Shown piece after piece: positions 1 through 10,047 of a stretch of DNA of 33,971 nucleotides. The notes under the pieces are model-generated. The model was given only the letters and a program-made list of their open reading frames with translations, was not told the origin of the DNA and ran no database searches. The stretch's first letter is position 1. Every line of letters starts with the position of its first letter. The stretch spans positions 1 through 33,971 of the forward strand of contig CALJYH010000011.1 of NCBI GenBank assembly GCA_937984095.1, written 5' to 3'. The position numbers were made by a program, and so were the translations under genes. The stretch is from an uncultured Gammaproteobacteria bacterium. Its GTDB lineage: Bacteria > Pseudomonadota > Gammaproteobacteria > GCA-001735895.

Positions 1-2294
1 ATAAAGAACTGCTGTTCCGGATACAAATCAAAGAACTGACGATTGAAGCGTTCGATGATCCCGTCGGCGTTTACGACCAGGAATCCTCCCGGCACATTTT
101 GGATCGCCGCTTCGAGCATTTCCTCGTTTTTCTGCTTTTCAAATTCCACCCGCTTACGCTCGGTCACGTCCTGTAAGGTGCCGATTACTTCAGTCACCCT
201 GCCATCGGTTACATTTGAGATATCCACGCGTTCCAGGATATTCCGAACCTCACCATCGCCGCGCATAATCCGGTATTCGATTTCAAACAAAACCGTTCCA
301 GCTTCACCTGCTTCGCTCAGCTTTGCTTTCTGATAGGTGGAGTCAACTCGCTCACGGTCTTCAGGATGCACGGTTTCAAGCATATAAGGATTGTTCTCAT
401 CTAGCTTGTCAGTATCCAATCCGTATATCCTGGCCAAATGCGGTGAAAAAGAAATCAACCGGTCGTTCACAAGATCCGTGCGGTAGCTACCGACATTCGA
501 AATGCGCTGTGCTTCATCCAGTTCCTCCTCGATCCTTTTGGACTCGGTCACATCCTGAGCGGTCCACAACTGCTCAACAGGCTTGCCGTAACGCCGAACC
601 GAGGTATTGCCGCGCTCGACAACATGACGAATGTCGCCATTTGGGCGCACAATACGTAACCTGATTTCAGAGAAACCTTCAGCATTATCTGCGCGCTCGA
701 AGTCCCGCCTGGCTCTCTCCAGGTCATCGGGATGTATTGCGTAAAAATTGTCTGCCTCAATCATCGCAAGCAGTTCCGCTTTGGGCCTATCGAAGATCCG
801 TGCAAATTCGTCGCTACATGAAATCATTCGACTGTTTTCGAGATCCCAGCGAAAACTGCCAATCTTGGCGATATTTTGCGCTGCCTCAAGCTCTGCCCCG
901 ATGCGTCGCGATTCGGTGACCTCCTGAACGGTACCGATCTGTTCGACAACCTTCCCGTCACGCCACACCGATGGCGTCAGGCGTTCAACAACATACCCGA
1001 CTTTTCCGTTGGGGGACTGAAAACGATACTCCATCTCGGTGACATCTCCCGAAACATCACTCGACTGGTAGGCAGCTTTTACCCTGTCTAAATCTTCCGG
1101 GTGGATAAATTTTTCCTGCCAATTAGCGCCACCTGCTTTTTGTTCATCTATCGAAAATTCAAATATCCTGGCATACTCCTTTGAACAGGAAATCAACTTG
1201 TCATGCTCGACATCCCAACGAAAACTCCCAACCCTGGCGATACGCTGGGCTTCATCAAGCTCATCCTGGATGCGCCTCGATTCAGTCACATCAGCACATA
1301 GACCGACCAATTCGCCACCTGGGAGTCTTTGTTCGACCAGACGGATGCGAACCCCATCTTTCAGGTTCAGATCGAACGGAGTTCCGATCTCGTCTTTCCA
1401 GTACTGTTGGCGCTCGACAATCCAGGCCTGCTTTGCTTCCTCGCTACTGAATTCGATTTGCTTTTCGATCGCGCCAGCAAACACTTCCTCGTAATGCGTA
1501 CCGGGTTCCAGCAAATCGCTAATGCGGTTACAGATTTCCTTAAGCTGCGGGTTACAGAATATCAGGCGCCGATCGGCATCAAACAAATAAAAACCGTCAT
1601 GTAACACCGAAGTCGCGTTGTATATCAGTTCCTGGCGATATTGTTGCCTGAGTTTCTCTGAGAGTACCCCAATGGCATCGGATCCTGTACCCCGATAACC
1701 GAGAAAGTTTCCCTCGTCGTCGAAAAAAGGTTTGCCGTTGAAATGGACCAGCACCTCCTTACCATTAGACAGCCTGGCCCGGTATTCAAAATCCTTGAAC
1801 GGAAGACGTTGCTCTATGCAGTGCAAATAGTTTTCCCATTGCACTTCCTCTTCCGGATTGGCGGCAGCAATACGAAGATCTTCACGTCGTTTGCCAAGTA
1901 CATCTTCACTCGAGATGCCCATTGCTTCGTACAGGTGAGTGGAAAAGAAAACGAAACGGTTTTCCGAGTCGGTTTCCCAGAACCAGTCGGTGGAAGATTC
2001 TGCATATTCTTGAAAGCGATCTTCGGTTTTCTTCAATTCTTCGGTGCGTAGATCGAATTGATCTTGTAGATTATCGTGCAGGCTATCTAAACGTTGCTGT
2101 AATAAACGCAATACAATAAAAGTGATACTTCCGCCGAGCACAAAGAAAGTCATCAGGCTTATAAAAGTTAAATTTCCAAAACCAAAACTTAGGCCTTGCG
2201 CAATGGAAGCTATCGACATCAACGCGATGCCACCGACAACGGCAACGATAACCGTGGGGTACTTGAAAACTCGGGGAGTTACTGCCTGCGACAT
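1..2294 (-). CDS. Membrane-anchored multi-PAS domain sensor protein; N-terminus present, C-terminus (output domain) runs off the left edge of the window
   Basis: Manual reverse-strand reading from the ATG at 2294 (MSQAVTPRVFKYPTVIVAVVGG...) is open in the segments I checked down to base 1. Two N-terminal hydrophobic segments are followed by repeated PAS/PAC-like modules (TDWFWETDSENRFVFFS, VGSFRWD, DVTESRRI, DVTESKRI, DVTERKRV). The ORF is missing from the supplied track because its stop lies outside the window. Confidence 0.85.
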   Translation of the reverse strand, partial: MSQAVTPRVFKYPTVIVAVVGGIALMSIASIAQGLSFGFGNLTFISLMTFFVLGGSITFIVLRLLQQRLDSLHDNLQDQFDLRTEELKKTEDRFQEYAESSTDWFWETDSENRFVFFSTHLYEAMGISSEDVLGKRREDLRIAAANPEEEVQWENYLHCIEQRLPFKDFEYRARLSNGKEVLVHFNGKPFFDDEGNFLGYRGTGSDAIGVLSEKLRQQYRQELIYNATSVLHDGFYLFDADRRLIFCNPQLKEICNRISDLLEPGTHYEEVFAGAIEKQIEFSSEEAKQAWIVERQQYWKDEIGTPFDLNLKDGVRIRLVEQRLPGGELVGLCADVTESRRIQDELDEAQRIARVGSFRWDVEHDKLISCSKEYARIFEFSIDEQKAGGANWQEKFIHPEDLDRVKAAYQSSDVSGDVTEMEYRFQSPNGKVGYVVERLTPSVWRDGKVVEQIGTVQEVTESRRIGAELEAAQNIAKIGSFRWDLENSRMISCSDEFARIFDRPKAELLAMIEADNFYAIHPDDLERARRDFERADNAEGFSEIRLRIVRPNGDIRHVVERGNTSVRRYGKPVEQLWTAQDVTESKRIEEELDEAQRISNVGSYRTDLVNDRLISFSPHLARIYGLDTDKLDENNPYMLETVHPEDRERVDSTYQKAKLSEAGEAGTVLFEIEYRIMRGDGEVRNILERVDISNVTDGRVTEVIGTLQDVTERKRVEFEKQKNEEMLEAAIQNVPGGFLVVNADGIIERFNRQFFDLYPEQQFF

Positions 2295-2343
2295 CTATCG
2301 ATCGATTTGCACGGGAGTGATTCGAATTAAGCCAGGATTTTGC

Positions 2344-3504
2344 CTATTGTGGCAGCAAAGGTGGCGCTTCCACCGTAACGAAAGCTTCCGGGAAAAAGCC
2401 GTTGAAACGAGTCGCAGCTGAATTGCTGTAAGCCCCGGTTTGACCGATCTCAATCCAGTCGCCCTCCTCTGAGTCAACCGGCAGGTAAAAGGGAGCCGGC
2501 AGGATATCCAGGTTATCGCAGGTTGGACCCAGGATCGTGAAATCCTGGTGCTCGGTCGCAATTTCGCGTGCCGGGTTGATGAGTCGTGCGGGCAATTTCA
2601 TTTTGCCCATCAGGGTTTCGGAGAGACTTTGGTAAACCCCGTCGTTGATATAGAGCTTGTTGTCCTTGCGCAGCTGAATTTGAGTCAGCAGGGTACAACC
2701 ACTCGCGACCAGGGCCCTTCCCGGTTCACACATCAGCACGCAGTCGCGCCGCAGACGGGACTGGTCGAAGGCCTCCTGGATTGCGTAGAAGTAAGCACTC
2801 AGAGCAGGCGGACGATCATCTTCATACAGGGCGGGAAAACCACCCCCGACATCGAGGTAATGCACCGGCACATTAGCGGCTTCGATAACGTCGAGCGCGG
2901 TGTTCATCCCGTCAACGAAGGCCTGTGGATTGCGGCATTGCGAGCCGACGTGAAACGCGACCCCGGTTTGAAAATGCGCGTCATGCACTTTTTTCAGCAG
3001 TGCCGGTGCGTCTTCCGCCGCGATTCCAAATTTATCGGAAAGCTGATACTGGGCATCATGTACCGGGGTGATGATCCGCACCAGTATTACCTTGCCGTCG
3101 CCACCACCGGTTACATCGACGATCTTGTTAAGCTCTTTCTCATGATCGATCACGAAGTGATCAATTCCGTATACCTTTTGTGCCGTCATGATCGACGCGC
3201 GTGCTTTCACCGGATGCATGAAATAACAATCGGCCTGAGGCAAATGCTCGCGCACCAATGCGATTTCGGCAAGCGATGCGGTATCAAAATGTCGAATGCC
3301 GGCCTCGTACAGGGCCTCTAAAACTGCCAGGTGGGGATTACACTTAACCGCGTACATAACCCGGCCTGGAAATGTGTCGAGGAAATAAGTCGCTTGGCGT
3401 TTTAGCTCTGCGGGACGCAGGCAATAAACCGGGTAGCCCGGCTTCAATTCTTCGACAACGTCTTCGACGGTCGCAAAGTTGGGGATCTGGATTTTGGCTG
3501 ACAT
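2344..3504 (-). CDS. Type III PLP-dependent ornithine/lysine decarboxylase (alanine-racemase-like fold)
   Basis: 386 aa ORF with the PLP lysine motif YAVKCNP, the glycine-rich HYLDVGGGFP, CEPGRALVASG, and the C-terminal GPTCDNLD motif typical of ODC/LDC. Confidence 0.88.
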   Translation of the reverse strand: MSAKIQIPNFATVEDVVEELKPGYPVYCLRPAELKRQATYFLDTFPGRVMYAVKCNPHLAVLEALYEAGIRHFDTASLAEIALVREHLPQADCYFMHPVKARASIMTAQKVYGIDHFVIDHEKELNKIVDVTGGGDGKVILVRIITPVHDAQYQLSDKFGIAAEDAPALLKKVHDAHFQTGVAFHVGSQCRNPQAFVDGMNTALDVIEAANVPVHYLDVGGGFPALYEDDRPPALSAYFYAIQEAFDQSRLRRDCVLMCEPGRALVASGCTLLTQIQLRKDNKLYINDGVYQSLSETLMGKMKLPARLINPAREIATEHQDFTILGPTCDNLDILPAPFYLPVDSEEGDWIEIGQTGAYSNSAATRFNGFFPEAFVTVEAPPLLPQ

Positions 3505-3564
3505 AGTTTTACTCGCGAAGTAACGAATATTCTCGCATAGTATCCTGGTAAAGAATATCCTCGA

Positions 3565-4581
3565 TCAAAGTTCAGGACTGTTACCGATCCAGTTGGAAAG
3601 ATTCCTATGCGGCCGCCAGAACTTCATTCTTGCGGTCGGCTTAAACTCGAAATCAAGTTCGTACCCCGCACGCAGTATCAAATGACTACGGTCTTTTGCA
3701 GCGGCGTCCAATAACGGATTCAATATATTGCGATCAATATCGATCAATAATAGGTCAAGTTCAGCAGCGACACCGGTTTTTAACAATTCGATTAAACGCA
3801 GATCGATCAAAATAGCATCCACAGAATCATCGACCTGATTGATATTCGCGCAAGATTCCGGATTCAATCCGAGGCTTAGGGCGAATTGATTCAGTACCGG
3901 ATCATCGCAATACCAGTCCAGGTTAGCGTTAAATCCCGGTGGTAAAACTCCCGCTCCCCAGCACCAGAGGCTGTTAATCGGCAACAATCCACGACTTATT
4001 CGCTCCGCGTTCACTTCGTGCTGGTGCATACACATCTGGATTTCGTTGAGCAACTGGTACCATGGCAAAACCTGACGCGATTGCTCGATATAGGGATTTG
4101 CGGTTTTTCCCAGGACCGACAGGATATGCGGATAGTGGGTAGGGGCAGCGAATCCTTTCAGATGCATCAGGTACAATCCATTCGTGACTGCAGTTATATT
4201 ACAATCAACTTTAAATATGTCATTTAAGTCATTGATTATAATATCTATATCTTGCAAATTATTCTGATTATTCTGAACTGGGACGATTACTGCGCTGTGC
4301 AGGCCAGCTTGCAAATGGATTGCCTGGGACAATAGCAGATGCCCCGGTTCCTGATCTTCAACCTGGGCAAAAGCCTGTGCTAACGGCAGCCCTGCCAGGC
4401 TATCGAAACCCAGCGCGGCTTTTAGTATCTCGTCGATGCTGTAAGACTGGGTGGATTGCGGTGTTGCGAGACGTAGTAATCTATTCAAATGTGGTAAATC
4501 GTTAGCCAACAGACCAGGGTCAAGCTCCTCGAGGGGCAGATCGAATAATCCGGGCAGGACTATCTGAACTATGGCAGGCAT
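3565..4581 (-). CDS. Conserved protein resembling the RpfE/phosphoglycerate-mutase-like family (COG4255-type)
   Basis: 338 aa ORF with an INSLWCWGAGVLPP motif resembling the NSLWxWGGG motif of this family. Sits 9 nt downstream of pepN on the same strand. Confidence 0.5.
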   Translation of the reverse strand: MPAIVQIVLPGLFDLPLEELDPGLLANDLPHLNRLLRLATPQSTQSYSIDEILKAALGFDSLAGLPLAQAFAQVEDQEPGHLLLSQAIHLQAGLHSAVIVPVQNNQNNLQDIDIIINDLNDIFKVDCNITAVTNGLYLMHLKGFAAPTHYPHILSVLGKTANPYIEQSRQVLPWYQLLNEIQMCMHQHEVNAERISRGLLPINSLWCWGAGVLPPGFNANLDWYCDDPVLNQFALSLGLNPESCANINQVDDSVDAILIDLRLIELLKTGVAAELDLLLIDIDRNILNPLLDAAAKDRSHLILRAGYELDFEFKPTARMKFWRPHRNLSNWIGNSPEL

Positions 4582-4590
4582 TGGGCTGAA

Positions 4591-7206
4591 CTAATCCTTC
4601 AGACTCGTCGTCAGCAGCTCATTCAGGTCGTTGGACATTTCGCTACTGGTGAGCATGTTTTCCACCTGCGACTTCATCAATTGCCCCTGCTGCGCGACCA
4701 GCTTACGCCAATGCACGAAAGGACTAGCCAATCGAGCCGCGACCTGGGGATTGATCGCATCCAGCTCCAGGATTTTTTGCGCGGCCAGGGCGTAGCCGGC
4801 ACCGTCGACCTGGTGGAAGGCAGTCGAATTGGCAATGGTTGACCCGAGCAGGGAGCGCGCACGGTTGGGATTGGCCAGGGTATAGGCCGAGTGATTGAAT
4901 AAGGGCTTTATTTCATCAAGCGCATTTTCGACGCTGCTTGAACCCAGAACGCTAAACCATTTATCCACCACCAGCGCGGTATCCTTCCATTGCTGGTAAA
5001 ATTGGGTAACGATTTGATCGCGCAAATCGTGACGATAATGAACCACCATCTGCAGGCAGGCGATTTGATCGGTCATGTTACCAGCCCGTGTAAACTGTTG
5101 TTTGCAGTGCTCAAAATATTTAGGCTTTTCGAGATGTAACAGGTAGGCCAGGCAATTGTTCTTCAAACGTCTGCTTGCAATTGCATCGGGCTCCAGCCGG
5201 TACTCACCATTGTCAGCACATTCCAGGTAATGCTTTAGTAACTGGTCTTCATTGTGCGCTGCAATTTGCAGTTTAAGTGTTTCACGCACCGTGCGGATGC
5301 GGTGTACGTCCGCCTGCTCCAGCATTTCGGCAATGTATTTCTCGCCTGGCAGCACCATCATCTCGGCTACCAGCGCTCGATCTATAGGGGATCCCGCAAA
5401 CACGTCGCCAAAAGCCGTCAATAACGGCTGCTGCAATTTCGACCACTGCTCTGTTTCCTGCTCCAGCATCGCCAGCATTACCCTGCTCGCAAGCTGCTGA
5501 GCAGCCTCCCAGCGATTGAATGGATCGCTATCAAAGACCATTAACCGGGCAAGCTCATCGTCACCCAGATCCGTGGTCAGGATAATGGGTGCCGAAAAAC
5601 CGCGAAACGCCGATATCATCACCTGCGCGGGCATATGCTGGAAACGCAACTCGGTCTCGGGTTCCTTGATATCGACTATCTGTTCAAGGGTCCCCATATT
5701 ATCCAGGGCCACTGGTTGACCCTGTTGATCGAACAAGGCCAGCCGCATCGGCATATGAAAAGCACGGTTAAGTTCACCTTTGGTGGTCCCGGCACGCTGC
5801 GAAACCATCAACGACAGGATGCTGTTTTCGGAATCGTATTCGCGCTTTATATCAACTCGCGGTGTCCCGGACTGCTCGTACCATCGCTGGAAACGTTCCA
5901 GGTTGATACCCGAGGCGTCCTGCATCGCAGTGCGAAAATCATCGGTCGTAACCGCCTGACCGTCATGACGCTCGAAGTATAAATCCATCCCCTTGCGGAA
6001 ATTATCCGCACCCAGTAGGCAATGCATCATCCGCACCACTTCCGCACCCTTGTTGTAAACCGTCGCGGTATAAAAATTGTTGATTTCCTGGTAAGACGCA
6101 GGGCGCACCGGGTGTGCCATTGGCCCCGCGTCCTCGCTAAACTGGTGATTGCGTAAACCTCGCACATCACTGATTCGTTGAATTGCAGGTGAAAACATGT
6201 CGGCACTGAATTCCTGGTCGCGAAATACCGTCAGGCCTTCTTTAAGGCTTAGCTGAAACCAGTCGCGACAGGTAACACGGTTACCCGTCCAGTTATGAAA
6301 ATATTCGTGCGCGATTACGCCTTCGATAGCCAGGTAATCGTCGTCCGTGGCGGTGTGAGGATTCGCCAGCACGTACTTGGTATTGAATACATTAAGTCCC
6401 TTGTTCTCCATTGCTCCCATATTGAAGTCATCCACCGCGACGATCATGTAAAGATCGAGGTCATACTCGAGACCGTAGACCTCCTCGTCCCAGCGCATCG
6501 CTTTTTGCAGCGAAACCATCGCATGATCACACTTGTCCCGATTATGATGCTCGGTAAAAATTTGTAACTGAACATCCCGCCCCGAGCAGGTTGTAAACTG
6601 GTCTTCAATGCAGGCCAGGTCTCCGGCCACCAGCGCGAATAGATAGCTGGGTTTTGGATAAGGGTCATGCCAGCTTACCCAGTGGCGCTCGTCATCCTCA
6701 CCTCCATCCACCCGGTTGCCGTTCGACAGCAACACCGGGTAAGTGGCCTTATCCGCATGAATCTCGGTGCTGAACACCGACATGACATCGGGACGATCAA
6801 GGTAATAGGTAATATAGCGAAAACCTTCTGCTTCACACTGGGTACAAAAGTTGCCATTGGACAGGTACAAACCTTCGAGGCGGGTATTTGCTGCGGCGTC
6901 GATTTCGACTTCACAACATAACTCAAACTGGTCGGGCACCGACTTGATTGTCAGCGTCTCGGTTCCCTGGCTATAGTCTTCCGGTTGCAGCGAATTGCCG
7001 TCCACGCACAACTCGATAAGTTTAAGCTCGATTCCATCGAGAACCAGCTCTGCGACATTGTTCTGAGATGTCCGCCGCATCTGCAGCGAACTGCTAACTC
7101 GAGTTCGGTGTTCGTCGAGATGAAACACCAGCTGCGTTTTAATGATCTCGAAGCCGGGTGGCTGATAGTCCTTTAAATGCTTGCGCAGGTGCTTATCGGT
7201 TTTCAT
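4591..7206 (-). CDS. pepN: Aminopeptidase N (M1 family)
   Basis: 871 aa ORF with the exopeptidase motif GAMENKGLN and zinc site HEYFHNWTGNRVTCRDWFQLSLKEGLTVFRDQEFS. Confidence 0.97.
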   Translation of the reverse strand: MKTDKHLRKHLKDYQPPGFEIIKTQLVFHLDEHRTRVSSSLQMRRTSQNNVAELVLDGIELKLIELCVDGNSLQPEDYSQGTETLTIKSVPDQFELCCEVEIDAAANTRLEGLYLSNGNFCTQCEAEGFRYITYYLDRPDVMSVFSTEIHADKATYPVLLSNGNRVDGGEDDERHWVSWHDPYPKPSYLFALVAGDLACIEDQFTTCSGRDVQLQIFTEHHNRDKCDHAMVSLQKAMRWDEEVYGLEYDLDLYMIVAVDDFNMGAMENKGLNVFNTKYVLANPHTATDDDYLAIEGVIAHEYFHNWTGNRVTCRDWFQLSLKEGLTVFRDQEFSADMFSPAIQRISDVRGLRNHQFSEDAGPMAHPVRPASYQEINNFYTATVYNKGAEVVRMMHCLLGADNFRKGMDLYFERHDGQAVTTDDFRTAMQDASGINLERFQRWYEQSGTPRVDIKREYDSENSILSLMVSQRAGTTKGELNRAFHMPMRLALFDQQGQPVALDNMGTLEQIVDIKEPETELRFQHMPAQVMISAFRGFSAPIILTTDLGDDELARLMVFDSDPFNRWEAAQQLASRVMLAMLEQETEQWSKLQQPLLTAFGDVFAGSPIDRALVAEMMVLPGEKYIAEMLEQADVHRIRTVRETLKLQIAAHNEDQLLKHYLECADNGEYRLEPDAIASRRLKNNCLAYLLHLEKPKYFEHCKQQFTRAGNMTDQIACLQMVVHYRHDLRDQIVTQFYQQWKDTALVVDKWFSVLGSSSVENALDEIKPLFNHSAYTLANPNRARSLLGSTIANSTAFHQVDGAGYALAAQKILELDAINPQVAARLASPFVHWRKLVAQQGQLMKSQVENMLTSSEMSNDLNELLTTSLKD

Positions 7207-7288
7207 TTTAGAAGCCTGAAAATAGGTCGCATAAGTGTACCCTAAGGAGTATCATTCGCGTCATTTTTCATTCCCCGGAGATTCAATA

Positions 7289-7720
7289 ATGGCCGTCGAA
7301 CGTACCCTTTCGATCATCAAACCCGACGCAGTAGCCAAGAACGTTATTGGCGAAATTTACAATCGCTTTGAAAAAGCCGGTTTACGTATCATTGCCGCGC
7401 GCATGGAACACTTAAGCGCCGAGAAAGCTGGTGAGTTTTACGCGGTACACAAGGAGCGTCCCTTTTATAACGACCTGGTCGAGTTCATGACTTCTGGACC
7501 GGTAATGGTGCAGGTTCTGGAAGGCGAAGATGCAATCGCAAAAAATCGCGAAGTCATGGGTGCCACCAATCCAGTCGACGCTGCTCCAGGCACCATCCGC
7601 GCGGATTTTGCACAAACGGTCGACGAAAATGCCGTGCATGGCTCCGATGGAACCGATACTGCCAGTGTAGAGATCGAATTCTTTTTCGGTAGTGATGGCC
7701 TCTGCCCCCGCACCCGCTAA
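7289..7720 (+). CDS. ndk: Nucleoside diphosphate kinase
   Basis: [18 protein letters not shown]...[43 protein letters not shown], including the active-site His motif NAVHGSD. ATG at 7289 has GGAG at 7277-7280. The supplied ORF starts further upstream at 7235. Confidence 0.97.
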   Translation: MAVERTLSIIKPDAVAKNVIGEIYNRFEKAGLRIIAARMEHLSAEKAGEFYAVHKERPFYNDLVEFMTSGPVMVQVLEGEDAIAKNREVMGATNPVDAAPGTIRADFAQTVDENAVHGSDGTDTASVEIEFFFGSDGLCPRTR

Positions 7721-7809
7721 AATCAGCCTGACCAAAGGCGCTGTTTCGAGTAATGGCGAGCTCATGCTTTTGCCGATCTGGAACCGGCCTGTACAAAATA
7801 CGAAGCCTG

Positions 7810-8622
7810 TTAACTCTTAGTCAGGATTTGTGTCCACCAGGCTGGCAGGTCGGCAAACGAGTCGAGCAAGGCGTAAGGTTTTATCGCGCCGCCTAAATCC
7901 GCATCACGAAACTTGCCGGTCCTGACCTGTATGCCTCGGATACCACAACGTTGCGCGGCATCGATATCACCGACGATATCGTCCCCGATCATAAAGGTTT
8001 GCCCGGCACTGCATCCTAAACTGGCCAGCGATGATTCAAAGAAAGCCGGTGCAGGTTTACCGACCACGACTGCTTCACAGGAGGCGGCATGTTCCAGCGC
8101 CTTCACAAAGGGCGCGACATCCAGCTGCAGGCCGTCCCGTCCGCGCCAGTAACGTGTCATCCCAAGGGCAACCAACCGCGGCGCTGGATCCTGCATTAAA
8201 AACCTGAAAGCGCTATTCAACAAGCGAAAATCCCAGGCCTCTCCCAGATCACCAATGACCACAGCATCGACGGCTGCATCCGAGTTCAGGGATACGGATT
8301 CAATATCGCTAAAATCCTGTCTTGTGCCCGAAGGCACAAATAATGCGGCTTTGCGTAACTGGTGTTCATCGAGCCATTGGGTCGCGGCGACCACGGGTGT
8401 CATAACTTCTTCGATTTGAGCAGTGAAACCGAGGGTTTCGAACTTGTCCAGTAATGCCCTGCGCGAACGCGACGTGGTATTGGTAACAAACAGGTGAGGA
8501 ATTTTCTGTTGCCTGATCCACGCGAGCGCATCGACCGTGCCCGCGATCAATCGATCACTCTGGTAAATGACCCCGTCAAGGTCAATCAATATACCATTGC
8601 AGACAGTCTCGTTATCCAACAT
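7810..8622 (-). CDS. HAD-IIA family hydrolase (NagD/LHPP-like phosphatase)
   Basis: 270 aa ORF with motif I DLDGVIYQSD, motif II LFVTNTTSRSR, and VVGKPAPAFFE...MIGDDIVGDIDAAQRCGIRGIQVRTGKF. Confidence 0.88.
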   Translation of the reverse strand: MLDNETVCNGILIDLDGVIYQSDRLIAGTVDALAWIRQQKIPHLFVTNTTSRSRRALLDKFETLGFTAQIEEVMTPVVAATQWLDEHQLRKAALFVPSGTRQDFSDIESVSLNSDAAVDAVVIGDLGEAWDFRLLNSAFRFLMQDPAPRLVALGMTRYWRGRDGLQLDVAPFVKALEHAASCEAVVVGKPAPAFFESSLASLGCSAGQTFMIGDDIVGDIDAAQRCGIRGIQVRTGKFRDADLGGAIKPYALLDSFADLPAWWTQILTKS

Positions 8623-8793
8623 AACCCTTATAAAGTAGTAACGAGTTGCAAATCAGAATACGCCTGTAACGGCACTGAATCAAGTTGCCCAGATTAGGCT
8701 ATATTACTACTGACACCCACCAGGACAGCCTGTTCCGGAGCATGGAATCATGCTAATGTGCGTCGCTGTCCGACAATCAGAGCTTACTTTTTC

Positions 8794-9906
8794 ATGAGAA
8801 TTGAAGACGACAGCAAACTCGACTACAAGGACGTCTTGATACGCCCCAAACGAAGTACACTGGGCAGCCGCAAGGACGTCGAACTGGAGCGGGAATTCAC
8901 ATTTCGTAACTACCAGTCTGATACCGACGAACACTATCGCGGCATTCCGATCATGGCGTCCAACATGGACGGCGTGGGCACCTTTGAGATGGCTGACAGT
9001 CTCGCCAGGATGGGGTTGTTTACCTGCCTGGTTAAAAACTACGAGGCCGACGAACTGATCGGCTTTTTCAGCGAAGAGAATACTCTCCGATGTGAAAATG
9101 TCGCTTACTCAACGGGAATCACGAGCCAGGATTTCGAAAAATTCGAAGCGGTTTATAACCAAACCGGCCCCCGTTTGAAATACGTTTGTGTCGATGTTGC
9201 AAACGGTTACTCGGAACGCTTTTCCGATTTTATCAAGCAACTAAGAGAGGCCTATCCTGGCGTCGTCATCATTGCCGGGAATGTTGTAACCGGCGAAATG
9301 ACCGAAGAGTTAATATTAAGTGGTGCCGATATCGTCAAGGTCGGCATCGGGCCCGGCAGCGTATGCACCACTCGAATCCAGACCGGGGTCGGATTCCCTC
9401 AACTCTCCGCAGTAATCGAGTGCGCCGACTCGGCACACGGTCTCGGCGGGCATATTATTGCCGATGGCGGTTGCACCTGTCCGGGAGATCTGGCCAAGGC
9501 ATTCGCGGCTGGCGCTGATTATGTCATGCTCGGGGGAATGCTTGCGGGTCATGACGAAGGCGGCGGTGAAATCATTACCCGTTACTTCAAGAGCGGTGAA
9601 GTCAGGAAAACTGACTCAGGCCTGGAAGATCTGATAGAGGAACGTAAGTTCGTTAACTTTTACGGTATGAGTTCAAAGGCAGCCAACGAAAAACACTTTG
9701 GCGGGCTCAAGGAATACCGTTCATCCGAGGGTCGGGAAATCCAGGTTCCCTATCGCGGCAAAATCGAAGACACGATCCAGAACCTGCTCGGCGGGGTGCG
9801 CAGCACCTGCACCTATGCCGGCGCCAAGAAGTTGAAGTGGCTGAGCAAATGCACGACCTTCGTCAAAACCAGCGAGCAGTTCAACTCGGTTTTCGCCGAC
9901 CACTAA
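8794..9906 (+). CDS. guaC: GMP reductase
   Basis: Reads [23 protein letters not shown]...[75 protein letters not shown], closely matching GuaC. The start is likely the internal ATG at 8794 rather than 8758. Confidence 0.95.
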   Translation: MRIEDDSKLDYKDVLIRPKRSTLGSRKDVELEREFTFRNYQSDTDEHYRGIPIMASNMDGVGTFEMADSLARMGLFTCLVKNYEADELIGFFSEENTLRCENVAYSTGITSQDFEKFEAVYNQTGPRLKYVCVDVANGYSERFSDFIKQLREAYPGVVIIAGNVVTGEMTEELILSGADIVKVGIGPGSVCTTRIQTGVGFPQLSAVIECADSAHGLGGHIIADGGCTCPGDLAKAFAAGADYVMLGGMLAGHDEGGGEIITRYFKSGEVRKTDSGLEDLIEERKFVNFYGMSSKAANEKHFGGLKEYRSSEGREIQVPYRGKIEDTIQNLLGGVRSTCTYAGAKKLKWLSKCTTFVKTSEQFNSVFADH

Positions 9907-9988
9907 AAATTCGACTTCGAACGAAGTAGCTAATTAACGGATAATAACCAGAACCAACCAGGTTTGGACAGCAGCATAACTTTTCAGA

Positions 9989-10044
9989 AACGCCGTAAAT
10001 ACATCCATGTAGGCTCGCGCGCAACATCCTTGTTGCGCAGCGTT
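9989..10044. repeat. Structured intergenic element with nested inverted repeats (REP/MITE-like)
   Basis: Outer arms AACGC (9989-9993) / GCGTT (10040-10044). Inner hairpin GCGCAACA (10019-10026), loop TCCT, TGTTGCGC (10031-10038). Lies between convergent CDS ends. Confidence 0.5.
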
Positions 10045-10047
10045 CAG

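Noticed and set aside
43-2119. Series of short plus-strand ORFs at the left edge
   Set aside because: All lie antisense to the open multi-PAS reading frame on the minus strand.
2548-3321. 257 aa plus-strand ORF
   Set aside because: Entirely antisense to the well-supported ODC/LDC gene; the translation has no recognisable motifs and looks like a shadow ORF.
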